DNA of 13,973 nt, from positions 1 to 13,973 of the forward strand of contig JAUWZC010000040.1 of NCBI GenBank assembly GCA_030615565.1, written 5' to 3'. Shown one piece after another: positions 13,158 through 13,973 of this stretch. The translations under genes were made by a program, and so were the position numbers. The DNA comes from Desulfobacteraceae bacterium (GTDB taxonomy: Bacteria; Desulfobacterota; DSM-4660; Desulfatiglandales; B25-G16). Every line of letters starts with the position of its first letter. Positions within the stretch are counted from its first letter, which is position 1. Below the pieces are notes generated by a model. It did not search any database. It saw nothing but the letters and a program-made list of their open reading frames with translations, and had not been told where the DNA came from.

Positions 13158-13320
13158 CGGATTCTATCTGATTTTATTGAAAATTACAAACATAATACTT
13201 GAATTTTTGGGCTTAAGAATTTTGGGGGATTATAGCAGAGGCAATATCATCTGATCTGATCGGCTCATACACAATATAAATATTCAATAGAAAGGGTAGA
13301 GCCATTTTTTTGCGCTGCCT
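13158..13320 (-). repeat. Spacer module copy R11
   Basis: Copy between the two PilZ genes: GGATTCTATCTGATTTTATT (13159-13178), ACAAACATAATACTTGAATT (13186-13205), TTGGGCTTAAG, TTATAGCAGAGGCAATAT (about 13230-13247), CGGCTCATACACAATATAAA (13261-13280) and an imperfect hairpin GGTAGAGC/GCGCTGCC (13295-13302, 13312-13319). It is one of the best preserved full-order copies. Confidence 0.6.
13161..13189 (-). promoter_or_regulatory. Sigma70-like promoter pair upstream of the PilZ gene at 12723-13061
   Basis: TTGTAA (13189-13184), 17 nt, TAGAAT (13166-13161) on the - strand, about 100 nt before the TTG start. The pair lies in the most conserved core of the spacer module. A similar pair is present in R8 (TTGTAT-17-TAGAAT) and R3 (TTGTGG-18-TATAAT). 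Confidence 0.45.
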
Positions 13321-13373
13321 TGTTTAGGTTTTGTTCGACGATTTAGAAAGGGTTAATAGTAAGAATAAGAAGA

Positions 13374-13748
13374 TTATGTGGTTTTATCACGTGGGTAGAT
13401 TTCATCATTGACCCTTTTATACCAAAGCCTATAGTGGAGCATATTGGTCAGCATGACGCCCATATTAATAGGCCAAGGAGGACTGGGTAGGGCATGAAAC
13501 CAGCACACTCTGCCGCGGGCCTTAATGAGAGGATCACCCCGGTAAAGCCTGGTGCTAAAGTTTACGTTCTGGCCAATTTTAAAACCATTGTTACTGTTGA
13601 CCTTGATACAGAACCCTTCAAAACTCACATCCCGGGTCTCTCCCTGGAAGGGATAGATATCACCCGCCATCCCCAGACACTGACCGCTGACCGGAAGTTC
13701 CAGATGAACACGTTCATAACGCCGTCTTTCAGGAAATTCGAGCCCCAT
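13374..13748 (-). CDS. Single-domain PilZ protein (second copy)
   Basis: 124 residues from ATG 13748, preferred because GAGGAG lies about 9 nt upstream. The in-frame ATG at 13778 has no good site and lies on the edge of the GC-rich repeat. Both motifs are canonical: 'ERRRYERVHL' (RxxxR, R9/R13) and 'TRDVSFEGFCIKV' (D40-x-S42-x-x-G45). The barrel continues 'GQNVNFSTRLY', 'IKARGRVCWFHAL' and 'INMGVML', then a helix 'HYRLWYKRVNDEI'. It differs clearly from the neighbouring PilZ protein (different insert lengths, few shared residues outside the motifs), so the pair is not a recent duplication. Likely a cytoplasmic c-di-GMP receptor with an unknown partner. An imperfect hairpin of R11 lies about 55 nt after its stop codon. 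Confidence 0.85.
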   Translation of the reverse strand: MGLEFPERRRYERVHLELPVSGQCLGMAGDIYPFQGETRDVSFEGFCIKVNSNNGFKIGQNVNFSTRLYRGDPLIKARGRVCWFHALPSPPWPINMGVMLTNMLHYRLWYKRVNDEIYPRDKTT

Positions 13749-13777
13749 TTGTGTCTTCTCCTCTCCACAAATGCCCA

Positions 13778-13874
13778 TTTACCGCCGCCCTTTAATGCCC
13801 CACCCGGGAGGGTGGGGATGGAGGCGGCTAATGAGTTATTTCCTTTTTTCAAGCCCCGCCCGGAAGGGCAGGGC
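13778..13874. repeat. 97-bp GC-rich double-hairpin repeat, copy 2
   Basis: Same element as 12444-12540, in the same orientation, 1334 bp away. The GCCGCC/GGCGGC and CCCCACCC/GGGTGGGG stems are unchanged; the second hairpin differs by compensating and non-compensating single bases (CCCCGCCC...GGGCAGGGC). It sits directly upstream of the PilZ gene at 13374-13748, so it is in or near the leader of that transcript. Confidence 0.8.
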
Positions 13875-13973
13875 TAAGTCATTCAAAGAGGTAACTTGGT
13901 GTAATTTCAAGATTATTAGCTTAATCAATTTTTTGTAAATTCGAAATCCTAAGCACGAAATCCGAAACAAATA
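13875..13973. other. Upstream region of the second PilZ gene with GGATTTCG motifs
   Basis: AT-rich, no gene. On the - strand the edge reads CGGATTTCGTGCTTAGGATTTCG (13965-13943 region), two copies of GGATTTCG separated by seven bases, followed by AATTT. It looks like the start of a short interspersed repeat cut by the window edge. No clear promoter is visible. Confidence 0.3.

Noticed and set aside
286..13320. CRISPR array or ordinary integron array made by the spacer modules
   Set aside because: Repeats are 90-400 bp, degenerate and hundreds of bases to over 1 kb apart, which excludes CRISPR; most lack paired R/L boxes, so they are not attC sites.
13494..13877. + strand 127-codon frame, and - strand 75-codon frame 13625-13852
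   Set aside because: Both cross the PilZ gene and the GC-rich repeat in wrong frames; their apparent length is due to GC-rich repeat sequence lacking stops.

Overview
The window looks like chromosomal DNA from a Gram-negative bacterium. It encodes outer-membrane-type lipoproteins, a type IV pilin, a SPOR protein, PilZ proteins and a Tat-exported M48 protease. The pilin plus HAMP pair, the stand-alone PilZ proteins and the moderate-to-low GC with long spacers suggest a Desulfobacterota-like lineage. That placement is inference; no rRNA or marker gene is present.

Layout: a truncated substrate-binding protein end enters from the left on the + strand (2-145). Every other convincing gene is on the - strand. 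Going down in coordinates, which is the transcription direction, they are: PilZ protein (13374-13748), PilZ protein (12723-13061), class I glutamine amidotransferase (11298-12017), M48 metalloprotease with TPRs (9470-10807), type IV prepilin (8438-8803) and its HAMP membrane partner (7968-8408), a secreted HExxH metallopeptidase (6421-7680), a YajG-like lipoprotein (5123-5731), a SPOR-domain membrane protein (3926-4633), a frameshifted HEPN gene (2915-3567), a type I restriction HsdR_N-like nuclease-fold protein (1647-2714) and a small secreted DUF2141-like protein (409-858). Roughly 40 percent of the window is spacer. Apart from pilin and HAMP, the genes do not form an obvious pathway.

The most striking feature lies between the genes. 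Every spacer longer than about 100 bp carries one degenerate copy of the same AT-rich module, always in the same orientation as the genes. Complete copies read, in the direction of transcription: a terminator-like hairpin, conserved blocks, a sigma70-like -35/-10 pair, then a GGCACG block; two copies add a further ~250 bp with a decayed reading frame. The region therefore behaves like an array of gene-plus-spacer units, formally similar to a cassette array but without recognisable attC sites in most spacers. One gene, the glutamine amidotransferase, is flanked by two attC-like imperfect palindromes. A separate 97-bp GC-rich double-hairpin repeat occurs twice, near the two PilZ genes, and is about 96 percent identical between copies, so it is much younger or more constrained than the degenerate modules.
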